A DNA stretch of 64,000 nucleotides from Pelodera strongyloides (Eukaryota; Nematoda; Chromadorea; Rhabditida; Rhabditidae): assembly GCA_036852015.1 (NCBI GenBank), contig JAANDG010000486.1, positions 49,780 through 113,779 of the forward strand, written 5' to 3'. Below, one piece after another: positions 39,201 to 51,553 of the stretch (its first letter is position 1; every line of letters begins with the position of its first letter). The notes beneath the pieces were generated by a model, which made no database searches, had not been told where the DNA came from, and was given only the letters and a program-made list of their open reading frames with translations. The translations under genes were made by a program, and so were the position numbers.

Positions 39201-42200
39201 CGTATCTTGCCTTTCAAATCGTACTCTCTATCTTTTATCCAGTTCTACAGAAAATATTCTATACATACTTCCACGCCAGTGTCTGAGAATAAGGAAACTC
39301 GGCTGTTGCGCGGCGAATAAATGGCGAGGCGAAGGTTTAGCGAAAGAAAAGGTATGCGGCACATTTGATTTTCTTCGCCAAATCTCGTGGCGCACCTTTC
39401 GCATATAACAGAAAGCTCACCATCAGGCTGAATGATTCAGAATTCTCAGAATCCCGTCTCGTCTTCTTTTTCACCTCTTCCACGTGACGACGTAGAGTGT
39501 GATCACTCATCGACTTTGTCATTCTAGAATCCAGAACATACGGTAATTTATTAAACAATTAAAGCGAAATACCAGCCGGTTTTTGAAACGTATCTCAAAT
39601 ATCTGCATTCTTATGCAATTATGCTAAGTGGGGTCTGATTGGGGTCTATTTTTATTCTAAATTATGCTCATTTGCATATGAGAGAGTACTCGATGCGTTT
39701 CAAAAACCGGCCGGTATTGCGCTTTAAAATGTTTCTCGAATTCTGCCCTTTTGGTGCTCGCTTTTTCAATTCATAACTTTGCACGACGGCATCATTGTTA
39801 AAGTAACATGACCAAAGCCTGTTTCAAAAACCGGCTGTTATAACGCTTTAAGTTTGTCAGTTAAAAGTCAAAGTAGACTCGCCATTTAAAAGTTAGCCGG
39901 GAAAATAATCTAGACCACAAATGTATTTTACCAATCAGACTGCATCGAATATTTATGAAAAATAAACCCACTTATAAGTAAGCCTGGCCAACTTGAACTT
40001 TTCCATGAAAAATGGAACAGCAGTTTCGAGAAGGTTCTGTGTAAGCTGACGAGTGATTAGCAGAGTTGCGAGCGACTAAACGGATGGTTAATGGGGTTTC
40101 AAATTTCAAAGCATGCTGAAGCTGAAAATTAGTATTTTGGAACTACACGATAATATACTTTTTTTAATTTTTCATGTTATATGCCGGTTTCGTGCAAAAA
40201 TGCGGAAAGTATTGACAGAATCACACCGATTTTTTGGGATACTTTGAAACCCATGTAAGAAATTATGTTCCAAGCGTTGCTTTATTTGAATTTTACTTCA
40301 GTCTGCGCCTACGCGGCCTATGGCCTTTGTAGCTCTAGATTATTGCATATCCTGAGCATTTGTTCACGATTGGCCGTTAGTAATAAAATGATAAAAGTGA
40401 ATATATGAAAAACAGGATCTTATTATATAAAGGAGAAGAGTTTGCACGTTTGAATGTTCGCAACGAAGCCCCTTCATCAAGTTTTCGGCATACACTATGA
40501 ATGAAACATGAATGAATCAAGCGATCTGCCTGCTGTGCTATAACCTATAACGCCTTGGAAACACAGAGAAGCGGCCGATTCTTCCAACCGGGAGAAGAGC
40601 TCTTCATCCGGCTGGTAATGGATAAAGTGCTAAATTGATATAAGAAATACGTAAAGTTTAAAGTGGTGCCAACTCACCTCTTGCAATCGTTGCATGTCCC
40701 TTAGATAGAACGCAATAAAGAACAAAGATCCAAATGCGGTCACAAATTGGAAAATCACTATTTTTGATATCAAAAAGTCCTCGTATTCATCGTCAGTACG
40801 GTAGTTCTTCTAAAAAAAAGTGTGGAAAATACGGGCTTTTCTGTCGTCATCTCAAAGCGTGCTCGCACAAGTCCAAAGTTCGCTTGGCAAACTTGGCAAA
40901 CTTATCGCTTTTTTCACATCAGTAACGGGTCCAGCGGAGACATAGCGACACACAAGCACACATTTTTATATTATTTTATTTTTAGCGCTGCTGATCGAGT
41001 TTCTTCAGATCGGGAGGCTAGCGCAGGGAACTTTTGGCACACAAAAATACGCGTCAAGGTATCCGTATCGCAGCAAATAACTGAGTCTATCCAAATGAAC
41101 TCACCAAAATTGTTGAGCGTTAGTGCGAGATGTCGATATAATTTCTCACTAATCAGGATTATTATGGCGTAGACGATCATTGGCAGATAGCATATCCAAT
41201 GAAAGAAGGTGGAATCGGCAAAGTAACTGAAATGGGGTTTTACATGGAAAAAATAGAAAAAAAATGTTCTGCTCCCCCTCTAGGGTGCTCGAGGGCGCCA
41301 GGGGTGAGCGCAAGAAGGATACGAACTTCAGTAGGGAACACAATGTCTCACTTGTAACGTGACTGTGGTTCACTTGTGACGCACCTGCCGCGGCCAAATA
41401 TGTAGAGCGCCAAAGGTGCGCCAACCCTAAGCGGTGAGCAAACACAAACTGCCCTGACTGAAAAAATGACTCACTAATTTGCCGTGTCCTGTGCGACGAA
41501 TATGCACAAAAGCATGAAGAACAAGCATATGACGCATAGAGCGGAGACGGGGTAGGTGATACCTGCAATATTTAAATTATGCAGTGCAGACAGGCATCCC
41601 TCGAAACAAAGTTTTTGTCTAATTGCTTTCCTAAACATATGTGAATTAAAAAAGGAGCTTACTCAAGTCACTTGGTTGATACAAATTCTAGGAGGCTAAT
41701 AGGTATTACTGTAGACTTACCGTATCTAATAACTGCATGTTTCCAAGCTGGAAAGAATGGTTCCATCCTTCCAGATACAGGATTCGGAGCATCATAGTCA
41801 CCCTGAATTTTTGACTTGTCTAGCCATACAATGTATTCAGATAAGATCAACTGCTCGATAACTGTCGCAGCGACCGATGTTGTTCACTAGGTGGCTCATA
41901 CGGAGCAGTCCTTTGAACCTAGCAGTCCTCACTTACCACAGTCTTAGAAAACATCATAGAAGATATAACATTATTCGTGTATTTATTAATGTTAACTATG
42001 CATATAAATTAATAACAGACCTTGAACTGCGGCCGTGGATCTTGTAGTAGAGGATCACTGTCCACCGAATATGTGCCCCATCGGAAGGCTAGTTCAGCCT
42101 AAAGTGATACTTCAAAACATAACTCCGCCCTTCTTATATAAATTATCAGCGCATGCATAGACGAAGTACAGTCCAATTACGTAAAAAAACCTTCTTACAT

Positions 42201-45200
42201 CACAGAATTGGAAGTATTCACACGTGAGTGCAGCCACGTGTCATATCACTTTAAAATTACCTGTTTCCTCTTCCATGACTCCAGATAAACTGTTGACCAG
42301 ACACAGTTGAAGAATGCAAATAAGACAAAGCTGATATCAGAGAAGAGCTGTAAATACATTAATTGTTTGAGTGTATGATTATCAATAACACTTCATATGA
42401 AATATTGCAGCACTTCAAAAAGATAAATATTCGTGGAATCTTGATGGTGCGCGGCACAGGTTAGCGTGCTGTGCTTTCGCCGGACTCTCGCCAAGCTCGT
42501 AAGGGTCACCCTCTCGCGGCAATGATAGGGAGGAGTCGATGCGCCATTTTGTAATGTTCCTGCATGGATTCTGTTCATCGCATCTTCTCCCCGGACTTGG
42601 AAACGATCTCACCGCGCTTCATTTTCGAACCAGGTTCTCCACTCTCCACCACTCCACAATGTTTCATATGTGGAGGTATTACCTGATATGTGCTTTGTTC
42701 GCCGTCGTCTTCGTGATTCGAAAACTTGAACCCGCCCACAAAGAACATTAAAACACCTAAAAATAAACAATAAATAACATATCACAAATTTAATTGGTGC
42801 ACATAGGCGCCACCAGTGCGCTGTAAGTGCGCCAGCCGGAGTCGACGCAATTTATCGTTCCCATGGCACAGCACCCCGCGCATCAAATCAACTAATTGGC
42901 GTATTTCATTTTCTTGCAGCTCGATTTCCTTTCAGTCAAATGGCAACATACAATTAGTTCAATAACGCATCAGCAAATCAGTAAAATCATCCTCTTCCCT
43001 TCAAGTTGCAACTACGCTGCAACGAGCATATTTACCCTTGAAACATACATTTACCACGTAACTCTATAGATGCTTATTACTTCATTGTGAATTACTCAAT
43101 TAACATGTGAATCATTATATATAACAAGATGAGGTTGACCCTAGACGGACTCGCTCATTGGAGCATCATAGTTAGGGTTGACAGAGCCTGAGCAAAACTG
43201 GTCACTATATTCACTGCCGTTCATACGGCCCCCCGGACGCTATTGGAGATTCACTCAAGTGAATCTATCCCCGTCCAACTCTCTATATTATCGTCTAAAT
43301 AAGGTGTTCCGATAGGCAAGTCTATTCATGGCGACCTCGGAAAATACCGATTCCTGCAGTTTATATAATTCTGCTGTTTTTGGAAGGAGTGACCATTTAT
43401 TGGTCACACGGAGGAGCGACCATTTATTGGTCGCACAGGAAGGAGTGAGTGACCATTTATTGGTCACATCAATTGCAAACAATTCACCCCATATTAATAA
43501 GAACTTCATCTAGTTCATCATCCTCTTATTATCATATATCAGTTAAAAAAGTTCTTAAAACTAGATCACGACGTGCGAATTCTAAGGAAAAGAGTAAGTA
43601 TTCTCAGTCAGATAGCAAGATAAAGTCCAAAGAACAATCTCCGAAAGAGAACCTGAGCTCATTTAAAAGAGTATGTACCCGAGTTACCAATGCGATAAAA
43701 ACCAAAGTAGACAAAACAGAGTACCAAATTCAGATTTTGAAAAATCTGAATAAGAAAGATTTGAATGAGACAACAAGACTCAAGACAATTAATGATGCAA
43801 ATGTAGAAATAGAATTCATAAAGAAAGGACTAGACAAATTGAGAGCTATTGCTGAAGTGGCGGAAAGAAAAGGTAATAGATACCAGAAACATTTCTTGTA
43901 TAATGAAGGTCCTATGCTAACAAATCTGTTGAATGTTTCAAAGCGACGCGTTACGTCATCAAATAAGTGAGCTACAAAGAACCACAACCCCGAGTGCAAC
44001 ACCAAAAATGACCGAAACACTATCCATCAGGGACCATCAATCCGAATATTCGAAACATCTGCCATACACTGTAAGAAATCCCTTTCATAACACTCCCCAG
44101 AACAAAAAAGTACTACATAACCATCACGAAACAAGCACACCAAGCGAAACTATTCTCCGACTTACTGAAACATTACCTACAAAAAGCATGGGAACAATCA
44201 ATAATGATGAAAGATTTACGGTTAACAATTCAAACATAAACACAGTCAAGTGGAAACTTGACAAATCACTTGTCCGCATTGACGTAACACCATTCAATGG
44301 TACCCTTGAAAACTTCGACAGTTTCTGGGAACAATTCGATTCATTAATCAATTCGCAAGCATGCTCAGACGTGCAAAAATTCATCGCTTTGAAGAAACTA
44401 TGCACAGGGAAAGCAGCTGAATGCATTAGACAATTTCCCGTTACAAACGAATACTATCAGGATGCAATTAGCCTAATTAAAGAACAATTTGGAGACCCAG
44501 TCATGAAAAAGAGAGCGCTGTACGCAAAACTCACAGCAATCCGACAATCGTCATCTTCCACCAGAGCTCTCCAAAAGACATATTTTGACATCAAGGCAAC
44601 ATGTTTGCGACTGAGAAAGTACGAAGATCTCAACAATATGACGATCAAAAAAGAAATAAGGAAAAAGTTCCCTTGGGAGATTATACAACCGGTGACACTA
44701 GTCGAATTGCAAAATGGAACAGAATTCACCACAAATGAACTACTTGATGCAATCTTCAGGGAAGTTACAACAAAGGTTGACACAGAAAGAGCAAGAGAGT
44801 ATCATTACGCCGAGATCGCAGCGTACAAATCTTGTCTGATTTGCAAAAAGACAGGACATAGAACCCTAAATTGTAAGAGACAAATTGACGCCCGGGTACT
44901 TAATAAGATAATCTGCAATGAGAAAGTATGCAGGAAGTGCTTCGAGTCTGACCACCAAACAAGGTCGTGCCCTGACCAGAACTGCAAGTTGTGCAAGGGA
45001 GCTCACAGCGCGAAGCTATGTTTTAAGTCATTGCAAAGAAACACAATCCCTACCAGGAGGAGACCACTCATCAGAAGAAGTATCAATCGAGGCAAATATT
45101 ACAAGAGCAGCTTTACATAATGTAGCAAAATCAAGTAGATCCTACAAGCAAGAAGAAATCAACACATTTTAATTCTAATTATGGTTTTTAGGAATTTTCG

Positions 45201-48200
45201 TTTGCGTGAGTGTTGCAACTACGCTGCAACGAGCATATTTACCCTTGAAACATACATTTACCACCTTATTACTTCATTGTGAATTACTCAATTAACATGT
45301 GAATCATTATATATAACAAGATGAGGTTGACCCTAGACGGACTCGCTCATTGGAGCATCATAGTTAGGGTTGACAGAGCCTGAGCAAAACTGGTCACTAT
45401 ATTCACTGCCGTTCATACGGCCCCCCGGACGCTATTGGAGATTCACTCAAGTGAATCTATCCCCGTCCAACTCTCTATATTATCGTCTAAATAAGGTGTT
45501 CCGATAGGGCAAGTAAAATCATCCTCTTCCCTTCAAGTTGATAATCACTCACCTAAAATAGCCGGAAACCATAACGCCGTGGTCATGTGCCCGAGCCAAG
45601 CAAAGTACATGGCAATCTCAGTGCCAAAGTATTCCTAAATAGATAATATTGTGCGTAATAAATTATTATTATTATTATTATGGAAAGAAGGGATAGAAAG
45701 TATTCTGTTTTACTACAAAACGTCAACATCACACAGGATGCCTTTTCTCAACTCAAAGACTAAACTCAACGTTTTCTCAAAAAGGGTGAGTCGCTCCTGC
45801 AAGTCTCTTGCCAGCTTCTCGCGGCGAAAGTTTTGTAGGTGCTAGTAATGGTAGCCGATAAATAAAGAAAGCATTGAATATCCTACCTTAACTTGTTCTA
45901 TCGGTTGCTCTCTGAACACATCTAATACCCATTCACTTTGCAAATGTTTTAGACTTTCCGAATTGTGAAGCGGCAATAATTTATCCACTACCCCACACGC
46001 GAGCAGACCCGACACTGAAAATAACTGATTATGGGAGATGATAATGTGCTCTTGTGGCGCAATTGGCAGCGCGTTCGGCTGTTAACCGAAAGGTCGGTGG
46101 TTCGAACCCACCCAGGAGCGAAGTTTTGCTTAGCTGTACTGATTTTGATATCTGATTAGGTTATATATAGAAAAATAGTGACGAACCAATGCGAAACGTG
46201 CTCTTGTGGCGCAATCGGCAGCGCGTTCGGCTGTTAACCGAAAGGTCGGTGGTTCGAACCCACCCAGGAGCGAAGTTTTGCTTAGCTGTACTGATTTTGA
46301 TATCTGATTAGGTTATATATTGAAAAATACTGACGAACAAATGCGAAGCGTGCTCTTGTGGCGCAATCGGCAGCGCGTTCGGCTGTTAACCGAAAGGTCG
46401 GTGGTTCGAACCCACCCAGGAGCGAATTTTTGCTTAGCTGCACTGATTTTGATATCTGATTAGGTTATATATTGAAAAATACTGACGAACAACGCGCGAA
46501 ACGTGCTCTTGTGGCGCAATCGGCAGCGCGTTCGGCTGTTAACCGAAAGGTCGGTGGTTCGAACCCACCCAGGAGCGGATTTTTTTGCAGTTTGAAAAGT
46601 AAAAGACATACTGACTGACCTATGCTCATTCCTTCAGGTATAGATACTCGAAGGCCTGGTCTGGCAAGTGTTAGGCCTCCTCTTGAAGCTCTTACGCTCT
46701 CCAGCATTTGTTTGACAATCAAGGAGCGTTCTATACTGGTAAGAAATGTGCTTCTAATCTGAAAATAAGATATTGCTGCTACAGTATGGAATAACAACTG
46801 ATCGCAGGTAATTTTCCACTGAGTCTTCTTGAGTAGAGAAAATCATCAGGACGGCAGGGAATGGTGAAAACGAATAATTAAATTAATACACCCCCCTATT
46901 ATAACGTGTTCGCGCCATCGCCGCGCCCCCTTTCCATCATCTGTGCGCGGCACAACCGCGGAGTTTTCTCTTTGCACTCTGGGCTTAGCTGCTGTAAACC
47001 GTGGTCTGCTTCGAATCACTCACTTCAACACCTTCATAACACTGTGCTTCTTCGAAGCAAAAATCCCTGAGACCGCCTCCGAACTGTGCTTTTACTGTCT
47101 TCTTGATATGGCTGAGTTCTGCGCCCTGTAACAATACTTGAAGTTAGAAATTATTAATTTGAAGTCATGAAGATTGGAGCTTTCACTTTGAACTACATAT
47201 AATCTTCTTCCTGCCTGACCTTTGAAATTCATACAAACAAAGTTTATATCTACGTTCATAATTTAGTGTCAGCTGATCGTACAGAATACACTTTTAGGAC
47301 GTACATATTCACTATGTTTGGAAAATGTGCACAACTCTGCGATAAGAATTTCAAATAGAAGACAGAGGCAAAACTTCTTTCATTAAATCTACACTGAGGA
47401 AACTTAGCCGGTGCGCCGCCTATACCGGGCCCGAAAAGGGAGCGCCGCCGCCATGCATAGGCCCACACATTTTTTGTAGGCCGCGCACCGGCCAAGTGCC
47501 GGCGGCGCACCTGCCACATTGTACGGGAGTTTGAAAAAAAACACATAAAAAAAAAAAACACACACAATATATGGTGCAAAGCGAAAATAAAAAAAAAATG
47601 TATATACCCGCTAACCTTTAACAAGCTAGCGTAATCCGCAGAAATATATAGAGCGTAGCACTGCTCTAACCGATGGTAGCGCACCTCAACCATTAGATTG
47701 GGTTGTAGTTTCTTCAGCTAAAGAATTAACTGCTATATTATTTATGGAAACGGTCTAGTCTGGTAACTCGTTGTATATATTACTAATGTTATTTCTTTGG
47801 ACTATCAATAATAGTACTATTTTGAAAATTTCGGTTATTCGCAAAGCCTGCTTTTCAATAACCGTAAATAACAGCACAGAGTCACCTTAAATATTTAATA
47901 AATTAATAAAGAAACGTGCAATTTGTACAATCCACGTGCATGACTCCTTCATGTTGGGCACATGAGTGTTGTGCTTTAAAATCAGTAAAACATCGCAGTG
48001 AACTGACGGAGACGCGTATCTGAAATTTTGGCTCATTCTTCTTTCAATCTTCCATCATATATTTTTTATTAAACTCTTTATTTAGAAAACGAACAGCAGT
48101 AGCAAATGTAAATTAACATGAAAAGAGAGAAAACACACACAGGCTGAGCACATTCAAGAGGCTCAGCTTCTCACGCGGTGTATATTGATGCACACATTTT

Positions 48201-51107
48201 AGGTGTTAATAAATATTTATTATTTAAAAGGTTCTGTAAAATTACACATGAGACACTGACCGGTAAAAATAACGGTAATACCACAGTAATTACAATAAAA
48301 TTACAGTAAGTTTACGATACTGTAAAATTACAGTAGACATGGGAAACTATCCGTATGACAACGATGCGACTTTGTTATAAATCACAGTAATTATTTTACA
48401 AGTCTACTATTTTCTAATTGTAATTTGGAGACTGGAAATTATGGATCGCAAGCACATTTCAATAAAATTTCTCTTAATAAATTAAATTATTAAGTTAACT
48501 GTCCTTCAAAGAGGCAGGTCAGCTTTCATAAATAATAGTTTTTAATAAATAATTACCTCCATAATTGTGACGAAATCGCAATTCGCTGACCTTCAGAGAT
48601 ACCCTCTTTCACCAAATTGTTCACGCTTTTCTGTAGCATATTCAACGAACCTACAATTAATAAAATTGGTAATTTAAGTAAAAGAGCAAGTACCTATCAA
48701 CCTATCCATACTGTAGATGGCTACTTATGTCTTGATGCTAATAGGTTCATCTTAACCGGTTTAAGTTACTTATGGTCAGATTTGCACGTTTATTATTTGG
48801 ATTTATTTCTGTTCTGTTCTAGGCTTGGATTACGAATTACTCTTTCTAATGTTTTTTACAACATGTGTGCCTCTATTTATATTTACCTTATTGTTAGTCG
48901 TTCTCAAAGTTTCCTAATAGTCCAATAGATTACTATATTTTTGAAATAAATATGACACAAACACAAAATATAACATTTAGTAGAACCGAAGCACTTGACT
49001 TACCTCAATTTTTAAATGTAATATCGTATATTTTAGAAATATTTAGAGCCTTGTAGAAATACAACGATAAGTTTTATAATAATTTCTTGTAGATAGAAAA
49101 TATATGCCCATTATTCTTTATTGTACTTAAAATGAATGATTTCAATGCAGTTGCATAATAACAGTAATAAAAAGTGAACAATGTAAGAAGGAAATAATTG
49201 TTATAATTGTAAAAAGTGCTTGAAATAAAATACCAAGTTGGTGCATGGCAAAATGGCAACCCGAGCCTTAAGTCATTTTAAACAAAGGAAATTGGCCCTT
49301 TCTGGGTCCTAAGAGCGCACAGGGCCCTTATATGTATGGAACGCCCCAGGATCGATGCAGAATATGTAACTATGTTGGGTGGAAGGGCGGGGTTTACCGC
49401 TCATATGGATATGGCTACGCTAAGCTCCCCCCCATATAATAAGCTAATTTCTACGTAGCTGAATGCTGTCCGAGATGGGCAGCAGGTGCTATGCTAATTA
49501 TGTAGCGCGCGGTAATTGTGCAACATTTTGGGAGCGCATACATATAACATTGGATGTTTGTAAAGTGCGTGAAAGAGTGTGACGCTCCAACAACAAACAA
49601 ACAAGCAAACAAATTTAGTAGTCTGTTTTATTTTATAAATCAGCCAATTTTTTTACTGCATTTCAAATATGCACCGTAGTGAGGATATATAGGAGGAGGA
49701 GATATTTGTTAAATATTGGGAAATTTAGGGGGTAGCCATTAAAAGAGTCTATTTATTTGCACAGTGGCATGTATGTAACAGGGCACTGGAAAATTCCCTT
49801 GAAAAGGGAAAATATAAAAAGGCGGGTTTCCTCTTTGAGCACGGCTATTGAAATTTCAGAGTAAATAATTGTCGAGTGGTTTACCAAAGTACGTGCCTGA
49901 TCGACACATAACAGAACAGAAACTACATTCAGAAAAAATAATAAACGGCACAATGTTACCAACACTGCCGAAACTCTTGTAGTGCGCGGCGAAACTCTGG
50001 CTCGAAAATTTCGCGCGGCGAAAGGTAGACGCGACAAATGTACGAAAATGTGAAAATTGATGAAGACCCAAGATGGCTTTGCCAGGTTTCCGCGAAAGGG
50101 TGCTCATGTACATGCGAGAACCTGGCGAGAACCTGCCGAGAGTCTGGCGAAGAGTGGGCGGGGTGGTGCGCGGCGAGATGATAGGCGCACACGATTTTTT
50201 TTCGCCGCGCAACAGTAGAGTTTTGCGTTGAAGCAGTGAGTAGCGGTTACACTGCACGCGTATATGAAATCTTTATTTCTGTTTATAATAAGGATTTCTA
50301 TATGTACACAGCTACACGATGAAGTATCTCCCACGAGTCAAACTAATAAGGGAATCTACAAATCTTACAAATATTCCATGGTTTCATGAAAATAGCACAC
50401 CTTTCGGTCAGAGAATCTTTTCATTATAGTGACATACTATTATAATAAAATTATTAATTGATGATATTGTTTAAAAGAAAATTTATTATTATTTTTATTA
50501 TCAGAAAAGAGACTTACTTTCAGGTTCTTCCACATACCAGTCAGCTTCGATACTAGTTTCTTGCAATGTTGGTACTCTCAAAAACTTTGGAGGTTGCTCG
50601 TGCGGAGCCGGATCAAAATCTGCAACGTCTTTGACGTAGTGCGGGGGAGAGTGCATCTAAATATGAATGGATTCTGAACTTGTATTTTCACCAAGTTAAA
50701 CATATATTTATACATTAATACTACCGTAACATTGTTAAAAAATATATTTATACTACCGTAACTATTGTAAGTATTTTTACAGTTTGTGTATTACGCATTA
50801 CGCAGCACTGTTTCGTCTAATAATTTAATCTAATCCCCTACACAACAACTGTATGCCTCTTCTCACAACATACAATACGTATTTACATAGAACACCTTAT
50901 TTGAATATTTATCATACTCATTAAACGACTTACACGACTTACGACCTACAGTGAACCTTCCTATACAGTAACCCTACCACCTACCGTATTACTTCTTCGT
51001 CGTCTTGTTGGCTCCAAATCACTGTCATTATCACTACCGTAGTCATAGTCATACTCGTCCATATGGTCGGTAGTCAGTGAAAATGCAGGCAAATTCGGGC
51101 TTCTCAT
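36211..51107 (-). CDS. Anoctamin, ANO10/TMEM16K-like membrane protein
   Basis: Anoctamins are ten-helix membrane proteins acting as Ca2+-linked lipid scramblases or ion channels; ANO10 relatives are mostly endomembrane. Exons: 50985-51107, 50518-50656, 48557-48650, 47616-47717, 47024-47125, 46620-46758, 45887-46014, 45553-45634, 42683-42756, 42261-42347, 42021-42098, 41721-41802, 41475-41562, 41105-41226, 40678-40809, 39972-40075, 39421-39523, 39016-39144, 38724-38781, 38256-38341, 37646-37741, 37392-37463, 37129-37224, 36634-36768, 36211-36444. Diagnostic strings: [119 protein letters not shown]. The N-terminus is acidic ([14 protein letters not shown]); the C-terminal tail of about 77 aa is Pro/Ser/Arg-rich. 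Phase does not close between 48557 and 47717, nor between 41105 and 40809, so a small exon is missing at each place or the boundary is wrong. C. elegans anoh-1 is the likely counterpart (from memory). Confidence 0.92.
37801..37971. mobile_element. 171-bp near-perfect palindrome (TTAAAGC/GCTAGCCCC element)
   Basis: The two arms (TTAAAGCGAAATGCTAGCCC... to ...GTACGAT) are identical inverses for about 79 bp around a loop of about 11 nt (CGTCCACGGCA). It lies in the anoctamin intron between exons 38256-38341 and 37646-37741. Perfect arms imply recent insertion or gene conversion between arms; the relative at 23780-23931 has decayed. Confidence 0.9.
39559..39726. mobile_element. TTAAAGC/CCGGCCGG inverted-repeat element in an anoctamin intron
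   Basis: Ends TTAAAGCGAAATACCAGCCG and CGGCCGGTATTGCGCTTTAA, with the shared GTTTTTGAAACG motif and octamer-like ATTTGCAT inside. A single right end of the same family lies at about 39820-39851. Confidence 0.8.
43005..43320 (+). repeat. Left LTR
   Basis: It begins GTTGCAACTACGCTGCAACG and ends near CCGATAGGCAAGT. It contains TATATATAACAAG as a TATA-like element around 43115-43130. The right copy lacks the segment that here reads GTAACTCTATAGATG. Confidence 0.85.
43389..43467 (+). repeat. Three copies of a 19-nt palindrome in the retroelement leader
   Basis: Copies lie at 43389-43407, 43416-43434 and 43449-43467. Copies 1 and 3 read GTGACCATTTATTGGTCAC; copy 2 reads GCGACCATTTATTGGTCGC, so one base pair of the 6-bp stem has changed from T-A to C-G while the ATTTATT loop is kept. 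This compensated change argues that pairing matters, most sim ply as RNA hairpins in the 5' leader. Confidence 0.8.
43449..45120 (+). pseudogene. BEL/Pao-type Gag, split over two overlapping frames
   Basis: Two overlapping open frames (43449-43970 and 43933-45120, +1 relative to each other) encode one Gag-like protein: a basic, Ser-rich coiled-coil N-part ([18 protein letters not shown]), then the DUF1759-like core with [20 protein letters not shown], and three zinc-knuckle-like Cys clusters near the C-end ([41 protein letters not shown]). The first frame has no convincing ATG; an ATG at 43328 opens a third frame that stops at 43513. The frame changes could be decay, sequence error or programmed shifting; I cannot tell. 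The family assignment rests on the DUF1759 plus triple-knuckle layout known from BEL/Pao elements. Confidence 0.75.
45212..45511 (+). repeat. Right LTR
   Basis: It matches the left LTR along its length except for the short deletion and one extra G (CCGATAGGGCAAG). Its outer end abuts the 29-bp flanking direct repeat, whose copy stops 12 nt from an anoctamin exon. Confidence 0.85.
46048..46120 (+). tRNA. tRNA-Asn(GTT), copy 1
   Basis: A 73-nt cloverleaf: acceptor GCTCTTG/CAGGAGC, D-arm GCGC...GCGC, anticodon loop CTGTTAA (anticodon GTT), T-arm GGTGGTTCGAACCCACC, discriminator G. This copy has a D-loop T (AATTGGCA) where the other three have C (AATCGGCA). It lies antisense inside an anoctamin intron. 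Confidence 0.95.
46200..46272 (+). tRNA. tRNA-Asn(GTT), copy 2
   Basis: Identical to copies 3 and 4 over the tRNA body, with intact stems and anticodon GTT. The flanking spacer (GAAGTTTTGCTTAGCTGTACTG...) is repeated after each copy, so the whole unit of about 152 bp has been tandemly duplicated. Confidence 0.95.
46352..46424 (+). tRNA. tRNA-Asn(GTT), copy 3
   Basis: Same 73-nt cloverleaf as copy 2, with intact A and B box regions (TGGCGCAATCGG and GGTTCGAACCC). Spacing from copy 2 is 152 bp. Confidence 0.95.
46505..46577 (+). tRNA. tRNA-Asn(GTT), copy 4
   Basis: Same sequence as copies 2 and 3, 153 bp further on. It is followed by a short T run (TTTTTTTG), the best Pol III terminator of the four copies. 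The next anoctamin exon (46620-46758) begins about 40 nt downstream on the opposite strand. Confidence 0.95.
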
Positions 51108-51372
51108 TGTTATTTTCTCTTCTTTTGTTAGTCGTAAAACCAAGCTCACTCCACGTCTTTGCTCTGTGAATTTTAATTGGGAATCGATGTTCAATAAACA
51201 TATATACATATAAAGAACAAGGTCGAGTAAACCAACCAGCATCCATAGAATGAGAGAATAATAAATTCAGTATTATTCGTCTAAGCTCGGTTTAATATTC
51301 AATCATACAAGCTCCAAAATAACTAAATTGAAGTTTAAATAGTTCCATTGATTGGTCGTGCACGATACCAAG

Positions 51373-51553
51373 GTTAAAGCAAATTCTGGCCGGTTTTTGA
51401 AACGCATCGAATACACCAGCAAGCTTATGCAGCCTATGCAAATGACCATAAATTAGATAAAAAATCGAGTTAAATTTGAGTAACTTAGCATAGATACGAG
51501 GAATTCAGTTGTCCACGGTGCGTTTCAAAAACCGGCCGGTATTTCGCTTTAAA
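51373..51553. mobile_element. TTAAAGC/CCGGCCGG inverted-repeat element
   Basis: Left TTAAAGCAAATTCTGGCCGG then TTTTTGAAACGCATCG; right CGTTTCAAAAACCGGCCGG then TATTTCGCTTTAA. Confidence 0.8.

Larger units (their letters stand above)
43005..45511 (+). mobile_element. Gag-only BEL/Pao-like LTR retrotransposon inserted in an anoctamin intron
   Basis: Two direct long terminal repeats (about 43005-43320 and 45212-45511) flank about 1.9 kb. The repeats are nearly identical apart from a 16-17 bp deletion in the right copy and one G insertion near the end, so the insertion is young. The interior encodes a Gag-like protein only; no protease, reverse transcriptase or integrase reading is present, so the element would depend on another's enzymes. 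A perfect 29-bp direct repeat (42980-43008 and 45512-45540) flanks it, much longer than the 4-6 bp target duplication usual for LTR elements. It sits in the intron between exons 45553-45634 and 42683-42756, opposite to that gene. Confidence 0.88.

Noticed and set aside
43041..43320. LTR as a host promoter for the anoctamin
   Set aside because: The element is in the opposite orientation and inside an intron; nothing in the sequence shows an effect.
46465..46797. Minus-strand open frame of 110 codons across a tRNA
   Set aside because: Its second half is the reverse complement of tRNA-Asn; only 46620-46758 is coding, as an anoctamin exon.
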